64,000 nucleotides of DNA from Bacteroidota bacterium (GCA_023416995.1 JAEZGI010000080.1:1-64000); one strand, 5' to 3'. Counted from the stretch's first letter, positions 51,330 to 61,117 are shown. Numbers and translations: made by a program. The notes: generated from the letters alone by a model not told the origin.

Positions 51330-53678
51330 TCAGCTGTCAGACTTCTTTTTGCGATAAGATTTTTTCGGCGGATTGGCTTTTGCTTCCTCGATGATCTTCT
51401 GAACCTCCTCCAGCGTAAGGTCCGCTGCCGTTTCCAGCTTATCTTTCGGAATCTTGAAATTCCTGAGACCCTGTTTGATATAAGGTCCGTACGGCCCTCT
51501 TAATAACTGGATCTTCTCTTTTTCAAAAATCTTAATAGTGCTTTTTTCTTTAGCCTCACGTTTCTCCACGATGATCGGCTGTGCCTCTTCAAAAGTGATA
51601 GTATAAGGATCGTATTCTTTTGACAGAGAATAAAATTTCTTATCGTGTGCGATATAAGGACCAAACCTGCCGATATTGACTACCACATCTTTATCTTCAA
51701 ACTGCCCGATGGTTCTGGGCAATTTGAAAAGTTCCATGGCTTCTTCATAAGAAATGGTTTCAATGCTCTGCGTATTTTTCAGCTTTGCAAACTTTGGTTT
51801 TTCTTCATCGTTTACATCGCCGATCTGGACCATTGGTCCGTATCTTCCCATACGTGCCACTACTTTTTTCCCTGAAGCAGGATCAACACCCAATTCTCTT
51901 TCACCTTTAATGCGTTCGGCATTTTCAATGGTACTCTCAACATCTTTTTTGAAAGGAAGATAGAAGTCATCAATCATCTTGTTCCACTTCAGCTTGCCCT
52001 GTGCAACCTCGTCAAACTCATGTTCAATGCGGGCCGTGAAGTTGTAATCCATGATATCATCAAAATATTGCTTCAGGAAGTCGGTTACAACCAAACCGAG
52101 ATCTGTCGGAAACAGTTTTGACTTTTCCGCGCCGGTGTTTTCCTGTTCAATTTCAGTTTTGACAGTGGTTCCTGATAACTTTAAAACGCGGTAATCTCTT
52201 TTCACACCTTCCTTATCACGTTTTTCTACATAGCCGCGTTTAAGAATGGTTGAGATCGTGGGAGCATAAGTAGAAGGTCGGCCGATACCGAGTTCTTCCA
52301 GTTTTTTTACAAGAGAAGCCTCTGTATATCGTGGTAGTGGCCGGCTGAATCTTTCCGTTGCCTTCATCTCTTTTAAAGGAAGTACTTCACCGGTTTTCAA
52401 CGGGGGTAACACGCCCTCCTGGCTATCTTCTTCTGTCAGTTCCTCTTCGTCTTTGTCTTCCATATAAACTTTCAGGAAGCCATCAAATTTCAGCACTTCA
52501 CCGGAAGCAGTAAGTTCTTCTTTATTGGTTGATATACTGATTTTCGCAGTCGTTTTTTCCAGTTCGGCATCCGACATCTGCGATGCCATGGTACGTTTCC
52601 AGATCAGCTCGTACAACTTGCGGGTGTCTGCATCATCGCTGGAATTGTTTTCCATATAGGTGGGGCGGATGGCCTCGTGGGCTTCCTGTGCAGATTCATT
52701 TTTGTTTTTGAATTTCCTGACCTGCACATATTTGTCGCCGTATTGTGCGCTGACCTGTGCTTTGATGGCATCAGTTGCGGTTTCACTTAAACTCACGCTG
52801 TCGGTACGCATGTAGGTGATCTTACCACTTTCATATAACTTCTGTGCAAGAATCATGGTTCGGCTAACAGAATATCCCAGTTTGCGGCTGGCCTCCTGTT
52901 GCAGGGTTGAAGTAGTAAAAGGTGCGGCCGGTGTTTTTTTGCCGGGTTTAACCTGTACATCAGCAACCTTGTATTCAGCATTTACGCAGGATTGCAGGAA
53001 CTTTTCCGCACCTGCCGCATCGGCCTGCTTTTTTCCTTCTGCCTTGAAACTGACCGGTTTGCCATTGAGGTCATTGGCAGTAAAAGTGGCTTCAATCCGG
53101 AAGCTACTGGTAGGTACAAAAGCATTTATCTCTCTTTCTCTTTCAGCGATGATACGTACTGCAACGCTTTGAACCCGACCGGCACTCAGGTTGTTTTTCA
53201 TACTCATCTTCCGCCACAATACCGGGCTCAGTTCAAAACCTACTATCCGATCCAACACACGCCTTGCCTGCTGGGCGTTAACAAGGTTCATATCTACCGT
53301 GCGCGGACGCTGCACAGCGCTTTGAATAGCGGGTTTGGTAATTTCATGAAACACGATCCTTTTGGTAACACCGGGATCGAGCCCCAATACTTCACATAAA
53401 TGCCAGCTGATCGCTTCTCCTTCGCGGTCCTCATCCGTTGCGAGCCACACTTCACCAGATTTCTTTGCAATGCCCTTCAACTCCTTCACCACTTTTTCTT
53501 TGTCTTCAGGAACGATATATCTTGGAAGGTATTTGTTGTTGACATCAATGCCCATATCACCCTTCTCAAGATCACGGATGTGGCCATAGCAACTTTTTAC
53601 TTCGAAATCGTCACCAAGGATCTTTTCTATTGTTTTAGCTTTCGCAGGAGACTCAACTATCAATAAATTCTTCGCCAT
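51330..53678 (-). CDS. topA: DNA topoisomerase I (type IA)
   Basis: Relaxes negative supercoils through a transient phosphotyrosine bond to one DNA strand. The 782 residues have the N-terminal TOPRIM domain (LLIVESPAKAKTIEKIL, and DEDREGEAISWH with its acidic metal ligands), the catalytic Tyr in TYMRTDSVSLS, and the RPSTYAPTI motif. The C-terminus consists of TOPRIM_C repeats (GPYGPYIKQG type) and a basic tail; no zinc-ribbon cysteines are present. The leader contains a hairpin with a T-run. Confidence 0.96.
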   Translation of the reverse strand: MAKNLLIVESPAKAKTIEKILGDDFEVKSCYGHIRDLEKGDMGIDVNNKYLPRYIVPEDKEKVVKELKGIAKKSGEVWLATDEDREGEAISWHLCEVLGLDPGVTKRIVFHEITKPAIQSAVQRPRTVDMNLVNAQQARRVLDRIVGFELSPVLWRKMSMKNNLSAGRVQSVAVRIIAEREREINAFVPTSSFRIEATFTANDLNGKPVSFKAEGKKQADAAGAEKFLQSCVNAEYKVADVQVKPGKKTPAAPFTTSTLQQEASRKLGYSVSRTMILAQKLYESGKITYMRTDSVSLSETATDAIKAQVSAQYGDKYVQVRKFKNKNESAQEAHEAIRPTYMENNSSDDADTRKLYELIWKRTMASQMSDAELEKTTAKISISTNKEELTASGEVLKFDGFLKVYMEDKDEEELTEEDSQEGVLPPLKTGEVLPLKEMKATERFSRPLPRYTEASLVKKLEELGIGRPSTYAPTISTILKRGYVEKRDKEGVKRDYRVLKLSGTTVKTEIEQENTGAEKSKLFPTDLGLVVTDFLKQYFDDIMDYNFTARIEHEFDEVAQGKLKWNKMIDDFYLPFKKDVESTIENAERIKGERELGVDPASGKKVVARMGRYGPMVQIGDVNDEEKPKFAKLKNTQSIETISYEEAMELFKLPRTIGQFEDKDVVVNIGRFGPYIAHDKKFYSLSKEYDPYTITFEEAQPIIVEKREAKEKSTIKIFEKEKIQLLRGPYGPYIKQGLRNFKIPKDKLETAADLTLEEVQKIIEEAKANPPKKSYRKKKSDS

Positions 53679-53696
53679 ACTTCAATTATCGGGTTT

Positions 53697-53716
53697 AAAA
53701 CACGCCTCTTGGCGTG
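53697..53716 (-). promoter_or_regulatory. Terminator-like hairpin in the topA leader
   Basis: On the minus strand the stem CACGCC/GGCGTG with loop AAGA is followed by TTTT, 18 bases before the topA ATG. There is no gene immediately upstream on this strand, so it may attenuate topA or structure its 5' end. Confidence 0.45.
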
Positions 53717-53907
53717 CAAGTTTAGGTTATAACATGCAAACTAAAAAATACCGGGCCCCGTGGAATGGCGTCAATTTGCCCCATTTGTTAACAATTTATT
53801 GTCTGATTACATGCAATGAACCACAATCAACCCCGTTGTAATATTGCTCCGCTTTAACCAACTAATCCATTTCCGACACCATTATTATTAACCGTAATTT
53901 ATTTTCT

Positions 53908-55167
53908 ATGTCTGGCAACCAACAACACCAGGGCGATGATTTGTACTCGTATGATTCATTCGGGGGGAGCAAAAAACAATCGGACAATTCTTTTTTATGG
54001 TGGTGTGCGGGTGCACATCAGTCGTTACTGCGACAGTACCCTTCAGAACACAGCAAATACACTGGTCTCGGAGGGGTGGTACTTGCTACTTTCCTTTTGG
54101 CTTCGCTTTCATCGGGATATGCTATTTACAGTATATTCGGCAGCATCGGGTGGACGATCCTTTTTGGTTTGCTGTGGGGATTGATCATTTTTAATTTCGA
54201 CAGATTTCTTGTGTCAACCATGCGCAAGTACGGAGTTTCGAAACGCCGCCAGCTCTGGATGGCTGTACCCCGGTTGTTCCTGGCGCTGCTGATCGGTTTG
54301 ACGATCGCAAGACCGCTGGAACTAAAGATTTTTGAGAAAGAGATAGATGTAAAGGTGGTGGAGAATGTTCACAAAAAAGTTCAGCTGAACGATAGTCTCC
54401 TCAACATCGAAACACAGCAATTTCTTACCAATGCCAGGAATGAGAGGGACCGGCTGATGACAAGAAAAATCGCGCTCGAAGATACTTTGTATCAGCTTAG
54501 ACAATCTTATGTACAAGAGGCCGATGGAACCGGAGGCTCATTTAGCCGGGGCATCGAAAACCTGACAAGGATGAAGATGAATGTGTATAATGCGGCCAGG
54601 ACACAGGCTGAACCGGAGCTTGCTTCGCTCACAGCAGGTATTGCGACACAGGACAGTGTCCTGGCTTCTTCCGGCAAGGCCCTGGAGGCGAAAAGAGCGG
54701 CTTATGAGAAATCTGCGCTTGCCAATGTAGGTTTTCTTGAAAGAAATAAGGCGTTGTCTGATCTCGCATCAGAAGAGTCCAGCGTGTTTTGGGCGAGTCT
54801 CATGATTTCTCTCCTTATTATATTAATAGAGGTCGGCCCGATTCTCGCCAAACTTATCATGCCGCTTGGACCATACGACATTGCACTTGCCAAAGAAGAA
54901 CTGACGCTGATGACAGCTTCTGAAAATGAAATGCGTAAGGACAAGGAATTGACTACAGAAAAGAGACGCAATTTTTACCGCCGCCAGAAAGAGGTGTCGC
55001 AGGAACTGACTGAAAAAATGAGCGTCCTGCAAAAAAAGCATATTGACGAAGAACTTGACAAATGGGAGCGGGGAGAGTGGAGCCCGAAAGATCACCGATC
55101 TTCAATGGATGCGGTGATGCGGAAAATCCGCGAACGCTATCAGTTAGACGACGACAGCTTGTTATAA
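53908..55167 (+). CDS. DUF4407 membrane protein
   Basis: A 419-residue inner-membrane protein. After FLWWCAGAHQSLLRQYPSE, typical of DUF4407, come two adjacent helices (about 52-95), a third (about 115-135), a long periplasmic coiled-coil region (about 140-285) and a fourth helix (about 290-315). A charged cytoplasmic coiled coil ends the protein. The family is common in Bacteroidota and its role is unknown. It ends four bases from the convergent small membrane-protein gene. Confidence 0.85.
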   Translation: MSGNQQHQGDDLYSYDSFGGSKKQSDNSFLWWCAGAHQSLLRQYPSEHSKYTGLGGVVLATFLLASLSSGYAIYSIFGSIGWTILFGLLWGLIIFNFDRFLVSTMRKYGVSKRRQLWMAVPRLFLALLIGLTIARPLELKIFEKEIDVKVVENVHKKVQLNDSLLNIETQQFLTNARNERDRLMTRKIALEDTLYQLRQSYVQEADGTGGSFSRGIENLTRMKMNVYNAARTQAEPELASLTAGIATQDSVLASSGKALEAKRAAYEKSALANVGFLERNKALSDLASEESSVFWASLMISLLIILIEVGPILAKLIMPLGPYDIALAKEELTLMTASENEMRKDKELTTEKRRNFYRRQKEVSQELTEKMSVLQKKHIDEELDKWERGEWSPKDHRSSMDAVMRKIRERYQLDDDSLL

Positions 55168-55171
55168 GCCT

Positions 55172-55687
55172 TTATTGAAGAAAAAGGTAGAAGGCAATCG
55201 TTCCTGCCGACAATGCCACCGCAATAAACATGGTTGAGCGGGTAACCGCCAGCCTCATTCTTGCTGCGGGTAACCATAGAAAAACGAGGGCAGCTAACAG
55301 TACCAGGATGCCGGAACCGGCGATTGCGATGAGTGTTGTATCGCCGAGTTTTATGGCCTGGTAAAATCCGCCACTGACAATTGTCAGGAAAAGCAGGAAC
55401 ACAGCATTTGCCATTACCCATCCCGATTTTCTTAGTTTGAAAAGCGCCAAACTTCCTGCAACCGAAAACACTATGATCAGAATCGTTCTTAAATGATTCA
55501 GGAATTCAGCGGTGTTCATGGAAATGCGTTTGTCATCCATTTGTACAAAGCCCGTGGTCTCTGAAAACACGCTCACAAGCCACACCAGCAGGTAAACAAC
55601 ACCAATGATCAGCAATAATATGGCACTAAATTTCCCGCCCGGGTTTAAACGTGCAGGTTGTTGAATCTCGCGGACCGATGCTGTCAT
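55172..55687 (-). CDS. Hypothetical four-helix membrane protein
   Basis: A 171-residue protein from the ATG at 55687; the longer frame runs back through the terminator of the next gene. It has four hydrophobic helices (about 20-42, 70-90, 98-115, 122-142) and a fifth, weaker one at the C-terminus. A short loop with QMDDKRISMNTAEF lies between the first two. No family is recognised. It lies after the outer-membrane receptor gene on the same strand, with a strong terminator between them. Confidence 0.68.
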   Translation of the reverse strand: MTASVREIQQPARLNPGGKFSAILLLIIGVVYLLVWLVSVFSETTGFVQMDDKRISMNTAEFLNHLRTILIIVFSVAGSLALFKLRKSGWVMANAVFLLFLTIVSGGFYQAIKLGDTTLIAIAGSGILVLLAALVFLWLPAARMRLAVTRSTMFIAVALSAGTIAFYLFLQ

Positions 55688-55731
55688 GGTTTTGATTGTG
55701 TTGCTAAAGTAAAAGTCTTTTTTCTTCAAAA

Positions 55732-55771
55732 GCAAAAAGGTTGTTTGCTTTGAAACAAACAACCTTTTTGC
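55732..55771 (-). terminator. Terminator of the outer-membrane receptor gene
   Basis: A perfect 16-bp stem (GCAAAAAGGTTGTTTG with its complement) around an eight-base loop, 16 bases after the receptor stop. The stem carries its own T-run. Confidence 0.85.
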
Positions 55772-55787
55772 AACCTGTCGGCTGATA

Positions 55788-58451
55788 TTATTGTTGCACG
55801 CCCTGCATACTGTTCTGCATACCTTCCGTTTCTCCGCGCATGTTTTTGCGTTTGAAAAGAGATGTATCGAACTTGCCAAAACGCCAGTTGAAATTCAATC
55901 TGAAAAACTGGGGATCACGACGGCGAAATGTGTTCTGTACAAACAGATCAGATTCTGTGTAAATATCATTCCGTCTTGTGCGCAACACATCGCTGAAGCT
56001 TAAAGTAAGACTCGCACGTTTTTCTTTGAGGAATTCATAACGTACTGCGATGTCCACACCATAGTTCGGACGGATATAACCTTGTGATGATGATTGCGGA
56101 CCTCCGAAAAAGCCGCCACCGCCGCCGCCCATACGGCCGCCACCGCCACCACCTCCGCTTCCGCCCGGAGGCAGCACGGTTTTAGATTGATAATCACCGC
56201 TCAGTTGAACAGAAAAATTTGAAGGCAATTTGAAACTGTTATTGATCTTACCAAACCAACTGTAAACATTACCCTGGTTTTCGAATCCTTGCTGTTCAAC
56301 ATCTATTCGTGATGTGAACAGGTTCAGACTGCTTGTGAGATCCCACCATTTGGTGATGGGGTTTCTTCCTATCAATTCAAGACCTCCTACATAACTGCTG
56401 TTAGCATTTATAAAGGTGTTGATGAAGGCTTCTTTCCCGGTAACGGGATTGATTTCTTTGTCCTGGAACCTTGTGATCAGGTTATCAGTGTATTTGAAAT
56501 ACACCGAGCTGAGAAAACTGTGTCCGCCACCAAATTGTTTTGAATAGGAAATTTCAGCAGAGTAGGTAAACTCAGGTTTCAGATTTGGATTACCCCGGCT
56601 GAAATTCAGTGAATCTGAATAATCAGTGAACGGGAACAACTGGAAGAAGTTTGGTCGATTGATTCTCCGCGTAATATTCATTTGTAATTCCTGGCTGTTC
56701 TTCAATTTCTGGCTGAGGAAGATGCTTGGGAACAAGCTGACAGGGAAGCTGTTGCTGTAGGTTGATGAAGTATCCTTACCCAGACCGGTTACCGTGCGAA
56801 CCGTTCCTTCATACTCAGAACTCTCGATCCTTAAACCCAGCTGATATCCGAAATCGTTTATGCTATTGGTATAGGTCGCGTAACCTGCGTAAACCTTGTC
56901 TTTGTTGACATAGTCAGATGAAAGCTGCGGTACCTTAAAAAACACGCTGTTGCCGGTATCCTGGAAAATATCGTTGCGGCTGTCGACATCCCTTATCTGC
57001 ATCCGCGCACCAAATTCAACCTTGGCTTTTTCAGTGATCGGGCTGACGTAATCCGTTTGCAAGGTCACAAACTGGTTTTTGCCGCCACCTTCAACCCGCT
57101 GATCAAAGTAAGACTGTTTTGCACCGCCATACTGATTGAAATAACCTGTGCTTGTAAGCGTGTTATTATCATTCCGGCTTTGATTGAAATTAAGATCTGC
57201 TGTCCATTCACGTCCTGGTTTCACAAACAACTTTTTATAGCTGAGCTGACCACCCATGTTTTTAAAACCACCATCAGTGTTTGCTACCCGGTTGCTATAA
57301 GTTGAAACGGTTCCTCCCGGCAGAATGTTGTCAATAAATATATCGCTGTTGGTATTTGGCTGGAAGTTTCCTCTCACCAGTACGCCGGAGGCACTGATGG
57401 TATTGCGGTTGTTGATGAAATAGTCAAAACCTGCGCGGCCAAAAGCAAAGTAACCGTCGTTTATATTTTTATCGTCCTGCAAAAGGCTTGAGGTCTGGCC
57501 GGGAATATAGGTTTCACGGCTGGTAGTGCCGGTAGAAATTGATTTACGTTGACTGAAGTTGGCATTTGCAAACATGTTCACTTTACCCTGGCGCACATTA
57601 ATGTCGCCTCCCAGGTTCACTTTCGCACGTTGATCAACCCCGGCTCTGAAATTACCATTATACCCGGTCTTCCTGTTTTTCTTAAGCACGATGTTAAGTA
57701 TACCTGCGGTACCGCCGGAAGCATCAAACTTAGCGGAAGGGTTTGTGATCAGTTCAACGCTGGCAATTGCATCGGCTGGAATCTGTTCAAGCGTCAGGTT
57801 CGACGGCCGGCCATCCACAAAAATCTGCGGAGCATTATTCCGCATGGTAACATTGCCATCTATATCAACCGAAAGCGAAGGGATACTACGCATGATATCT
57901 GTAGCATTTCCGCCGGTAGAATTGATATTTTTTTCAACGTTAAACACCTTGCGATCGATGCCCATTGACATCAACGGTTTAGACGCTGATACGGTAACAG
58001 TTTCCAGTGTTTTTGTATCGATCTCAAGTTTGATATTTCCAAGGTCCTTGTCAACCGCGGCCAGCGCAGCACTCATATCGCCTGGTTTGCCCATCTTTAA
58101 TTCAAACGCAACCGGCAATTCTATCTCTTTATAACCGATAGCAGTTATTTTGAGACGATATCTTCCAAAAACGGGTAAGCCTTCAATGCTGAAATCGCCG
58201 GATTTGCGGGTAAGCATACCACCCATAATGGTATCAACCCGTTGTTTTGTAGCTGAGTCGAGTTTGGTTCCTAATAACTGAACAGATACGGCCTCTATTC
58301 CTTTGTTTGTTTTTTCATCAACGATCCGGCCGTAAAAGTGACCCACATTCATCGATTGTCCGCCCATTCCGCGGCCCGCAGCACCGGGCATCTGTGCGCT
58401 TGCAAATAGGGTGCAGATGGATAGAAGCGCCACTAAAAATGGTGTTTTCAT
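55788..58451 (-). CDS. TonB-dependent receptor-like outer-membrane protein (CarboxypepD_reg + OMP_b-brl_3)
   Basis: An 887-residue outer-membrane beta-barrel protein from the ATG at 58451 (signal peptide ending FASAQ). Residues about 35-135 form a carboxypeptidase-regulatory-like domain (GRIVDEKTNKGIEAVSVQLLG), followed by a plug domain with SASKPLMSMGIDRKVFNVEKN and the GGTAGILNIVLKKN strand, then a long barrel. Near the end there is a glycine-rich loop (encoded at 56099-56172). The ligand is unknown; no SusD partner is adjacent. It is monocistronic. Confidence 0.9.
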   Translation of the reverse strand: MKTPFLVALLSICTLFASAQMPGAAGRGMGGQSMNVGHFYGRIVDEKTNKGIEAVSVQLLGTKLDSATKQRVDTIMGGMLTRKSGDFSIEGLPVFGRYRLKITAIGYKEIELPVAFELKMGKPGDMSAALAAVDKDLGNIKLEIDTKTLETVTVSASKPLMSMGIDRKVFNVEKNINSTGGNATDIMRSIPSLSVDIDGNVTMRNNAPQIFVDGRPSNLTLEQIPADAIASVELITNPSAKFDASGGTAGILNIVLKKNRKTGYNGNFRAGVDQRAKVNLGGDINVRQGKVNMFANANFSQRKSISTGTTSRETYIPGQTSSLLQDDKNINDGYFAFGRAGFDYFINNRNTISASGVLVRGNFQPNTNSDIFIDNILPGGTVSTYSNRVANTDGGFKNMGGQLSYKKLFVKPGREWTADLNFNQSRNDNNTLTSTGYFNQYGGAKQSYFDQRVEGGGKNQFVTLQTDYVSPITEKAKVEFGARMQIRDVDSRNDIFQDTGNSVFFKVPQLSSDYVNKDKVYAGYATYTNSINDFGYQLGLRIESSEYEGTVRTVTGLGKDTSSTYSNSFPVSLFPSIFLSQKLKNSQELQMNITRRINRPNFFQLFPFTDYSDSLNFSRGNPNLKPEFTYSAEISYSKQFGGGHSFLSSVYFKYTDNLITRFQDKEINPVTGKEAFINTFINANSSYVGGLELIGRNPITKWWDLTSSLNLFTSRIDVEQQGFENQGNVYSWFGKINNSFKLPSNFSVQLSGDYQSKTVLPPGGSGGGGGGGRMGGGGGGFFGGPQSSSQGYIRPNYGVDIAVRYEFLKEKRASLTLSFSDVLRTRRNDIYTESDLFVQNTFRRRDPQFFRLNFNWRFGKFDTSLFKRKNMRGETEGMQNSMQGVQQ

Positions 58452-58633
58452 GTTTCTACAGTAGTTTTTTTGTTTAGGTTTTCGCAACATCATGTTATTT
58501 GTCGGGCCCGATGATTTCTCAGGTCACACATTAGACTCCGATCCATGTAAAAACCTGTGGCAGCATATCGATATTAATGTTAAATGGTGTTAACAAAAGA
58601 TGAGCGGTTCAGAAAAAAACTTTCGATATGTTT

Positions 58634-58664
58634 TTTGAACGGATTCATAATTCTATTACTTTTG
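58634..58664 (+). promoter_or_regulatory. Promoter of tRNA-His (TTTG-N19-TACTTTTG)
   Basis: TTTG at 58634-58637, exactly 19 bases, then a perfect -7 TACTTTTG at 58657-58664. The tRNA begins about ten bases later. This is the best promoter match in the window. Confidence 0.8.
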
Positions 58665-58674
58665 CAGCTCAACT

Positions 58675-58749
58675 GGTGGTTGTAGCTCAGTTGGTTAGAG
58701 CATCAGATTGTGGTTCTGAGGGTCGCCGGTTCGAACCCGGTCATCCACC
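58675..58749 (+). tRNA. tRNA-His (anticodon GTG)
   Basis: A full cloverleaf: acceptor GTGGTTG/CATCCAC, D arm GCTC-AGTTGGTTA-GAGC, anticodon arm TCAGA-TTGTGGT-TCTGA with anticodon GTG, and T arm GCCGG-TTCGAAC-CCGGT. The extra G at 58675 and the C discriminator at 58749 are the histidine identity pair G-1:C73. Position 5 faces position 68 as U-U, a mismatch in the acceptor stem. The CCA end is not fully encoded (CA follows). A terminator lies just downstream. Confidence 0.95.
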
Positions 58750-58756
58750 CAGTATT

Positions 58757-58782
58757 ACCCGGAAGTAATTCCGGGTTTTTTT
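58757..58782 (+). terminator. Terminator of the tRNA-His gene
   Basis: Stem ACCCGGAA/TTCCGGGT with a four-base loop, continuing into six T, eight bases after the tRNA. Confidence 0.85.
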
Positions 58783-58883
58783 ATGCCCGCCCCGGCAGGA
58801 TCCGCCTTGTTCAGCCCTGAACATTTGGGATATATGGATGTTAATATTGATTTTAGCCCGCAACAACTCATCTACATAATCGT

Positions 58884-58891
58884 TATTTTTG
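58884..58891 (+). promoter_or_regulatory. Candidate -7 element TATTTTTG before prc
   Basis: A perfect TAnnTTTG match five bases before the ATG at 58897. If used, transcription would start at about 58895, which would favour the next in-frame ATG at 58918 as the translation start. No -33 TTTG at the right distance. Confidence 0.35.
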
Positions 58892-58896
58892 GAACA

Positions 58897-61062
58897 ATGA
58901 AAAATGCGTTAGCCATTATGTTTAAAAAGAAAAATTTACCCGTTGTCATTCTTTTAATCGGAGCGGCAATGATCCTTGCATTTCGAAGCTTTGGTCTTGG
59001 TAACGCAAACCCGCCTACAAAATATGAACGCATTCTTCATAATGTAGGCGACATGATTTCTGAGATTCACTATAGCCCGAAACAGATCAATGATTCTTTT
59101 TCAAGAGCCATTTTTAATAAGTACCTCGAAGAGAAAATTGATGCACAAAAAAATATCTTATTAAAATCTGATATCGCCACTCTCAAAAGGTTTGAAACCA
59201 AACTGGATGATGAGATTCTGGGTGGTACCGTGCAGTTTGTACCGGCGGTATCTGAAGTGTACAAAAAACGCCTGCTGGAAACCGAAGCCATTTACAAAGA
59301 ACTACTTTCTAAACCCTTTGATTTTACTTCGGAAGAAACAACAACCTTAAACACAAAAAAGCTTGATTTTCCCAGCGATGAAGTCGAAAGGAGAGAAGCC
59401 TGGAGAAAACGCCTGAAATATTATGTGCTGGACCGGTATGCCGAACTACTGGAAACCCGCGAGAAAAACAAAGGCAAAAAAGATTTCGTTGTAAAAACGG
59501 ATGCGGAACTTGAAAAAGACGCCCGTGCCCGCGTGCTCAGCATTATGAATCGGTCTTACGACAGATTGAAATTGAAGGTAAGCGATGATGACCGTTTCAG
59601 TGATTATGTAAACACGGTTACTGAAACCATGGATCCGCACAGCACCTTTTTTCCGCCTGTTGAAAAGCGTTATTTCGACGAACAGATGAGCGGGAAGTTT
59701 TTTGGCATCGGTGCATCACTCATCAGGGAAGAAGATGGGAACATCAAAATAGGCACCTTACTTACCGGGAGCCCTGCCTGGAAGTCGGGCAAGATCACTG
59801 TTGGTGACCTGATCCTTAAAGTTGGACAAGGTAAAGAAGAGCCCGTTGATCTCACTGGTTTCGCGGTTGAAGATGCTGTAAAAATTATTCGGGGTAAAAA
59901 AGGCACAGAGGTTAAACTCACAATTAAAAAAGCCGATGGTTCCATAAAAGTGATTTCACTGATTCGCGATGAAATTGTGCAGGACGAAGTTTTTGCCCGC
60001 AGCGCAGTAGTGAATGGTCCCCAGGGCAAAATCGGATTCATCTACCTGCCAGAGTTCTATGCTGACTTTGAGGATCCAAAGGGTCCACGCTGTTCCGAAG
60101 ATGTTCGCAAAGAGATCATCAAACTCAAAGAACAAAAAGTTGACGGTATCATTCTCGATCTACGGAACAATGGTGGCGGATCCCTGTATGATGTGGTTCA
60201 GATGGTGGGATTGTTTATTGAAGGCGGACCTATTGTCCAGGTAAAGGATCGTGATGGCAAACCACAGATCTATTATGACCGGGACAAATCGGTTTTGTAT
60301 GACGGCCCGCTGGCTGTTATGGTGAATGAATTCAGTGCATCTGCATCTGAAATCTTTGCTGCAGCGATCCAGGATTATAACCGCGGGATCGTGATTGGAA
60401 GTACATCTACCTACGGTAAAGGCACCGTGCAAAGAAACATTGGCCTTGACAAGATCGTAGGCATGGTGAATTCGAACAGTGATCTTGGTACAGTAAAACT
60501 GACCCTTCAGAAGTTCTACCGGATCAACGGTGGTTCCACTCAATTACGCGGCGTTGCTTCTGATATTGTACTGCCGGACATCACGGAATATTATAAGATC
60601 CGTGAAAAAGACAACCCCGATGCATTACCATGGGATGAAATCAGGAAAGCAGATTATAATCGTTGGAAATACGGACTGGATCTGGCTCCATTGAAACAAG
60701 CCAGCCAGGAGAGGATCAAAAATAATGAGTTCTTCAACCTTGTATCATCAAAAGGTGAATGGCTGGTTCAACAGAATGAAAATGAGGTTACACTAAATCT
60801 CAAAAAATACAAAGCAGAACAAAACCTGGTTCGTGCAACAACCCGTAAGATCGACAGCCTGAACAAAGTACCAACTGAGCTCGATGTACGTGCGCTGGAA
60901 GAAGATGAAAAGCGACTGGCTTACGATGCGGGTAAATCTGAGCGCTTCAAGAGCTGGATCAAAAACCTGCGCACAAACGATGTTTACCTGAGCGAAACGG
61001 TAAATATTGTAAGTGACATGATAGTTCAGAAAAATATAGTTTATAACACCAATAAAAAATAA
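58897..61062 (+). CDS. prc: Carboxy-terminal processing (tail-specific) protease, S41 family
   Basis: A periplasmic, membrane-anchored protease that trims or degrades proteins from the C-terminus and can regulate murein hydrolases. The 721 residues from the ATG at 58897 begin with one hydrophobic anchor; 58918 is a good alternative start and 58783 is too far upstream. A long helical N-terminal domain leads to a PDZ domain (FGIGASLIREEDGNIKIG), the S41 core with Ser in EFSASASEIF and Lys in YGKGTVQ, and the DUF3340-type C-terminal domain. It has a terminator downstream and no operon partner. Confidence 0.94.
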   Translation: MKNALAIMFKKKNLPVVILLIGAAMILAFRSFGLGNANPPTKYERILHNVGDMISEIHYSPKQINDSFSRAIFNKYLEEKIDAQKNILLKSDIATLKRFETKLDDEILGGTVQFVPAVSEVYKKRLLETEAIYKELLSKPFDFTSEETTTLNTKKLDFPSDEVERREAWRKRLKYYVLDRYAELLETREKNKGKKDFVVKTDAELEKDARARVLSIMNRSYDRLKLKVSDDDRFSDYVNTVTETMDPHSTFFPPVEKRYFDEQMSGKFFGIGASLIREEDGNIKIGTLLTGSPAWKSGKITVGDLILKVGQGKEEPVDLTGFAVEDAVKIIRGKKGTEVKLTIKKADGSIKVISLIRDEIVQDEVFARSAVVNGPQGKIGFIYLPEFYADFEDPKGPRCSEDVRKEIIKLKEQKVDGIILDLRNNGGGSLYDVVQMVGLFIEGGPIVQVKDRDGKPQIYYDRDKSVLYDGPLAVMVNEFSASASEIFAAAIQDYNRGIVIGSTSTYGKGTVQRNIGLDKIVGMVNSNSDLGTVKLTLQKFYRINGGSTQLRGVASDIVLPDITEYYKIREKDNPDALPWDEIRKADYNRWKYGLDLAPLKQASQERIKNNEFFNLVSSKGEWLVQQNENEVTLNLKKYKAEQNLVRATTRKIDSLNKVPTELDVRALEEDEKRLAYDAGKSERFKSWIKNLRTNDVYLSETVNIVSDMIVQKNIVYNTNKK

Positions 61063-61083
61063 CCGGCTTTCCGGCCTTAAAAT

Positions 61084-61117
61084 AAATAGCCGTCCTTTCG
61101 GGGCGGCTATTTGTTTT
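61084..61117 (+). terminator. Terminator of prc
   Basis: Stem AAATAGCCGTCC/GGGCGGCTATTT (one G-U) with a short loop, followed by TGTTTT. Confidence 0.75.
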
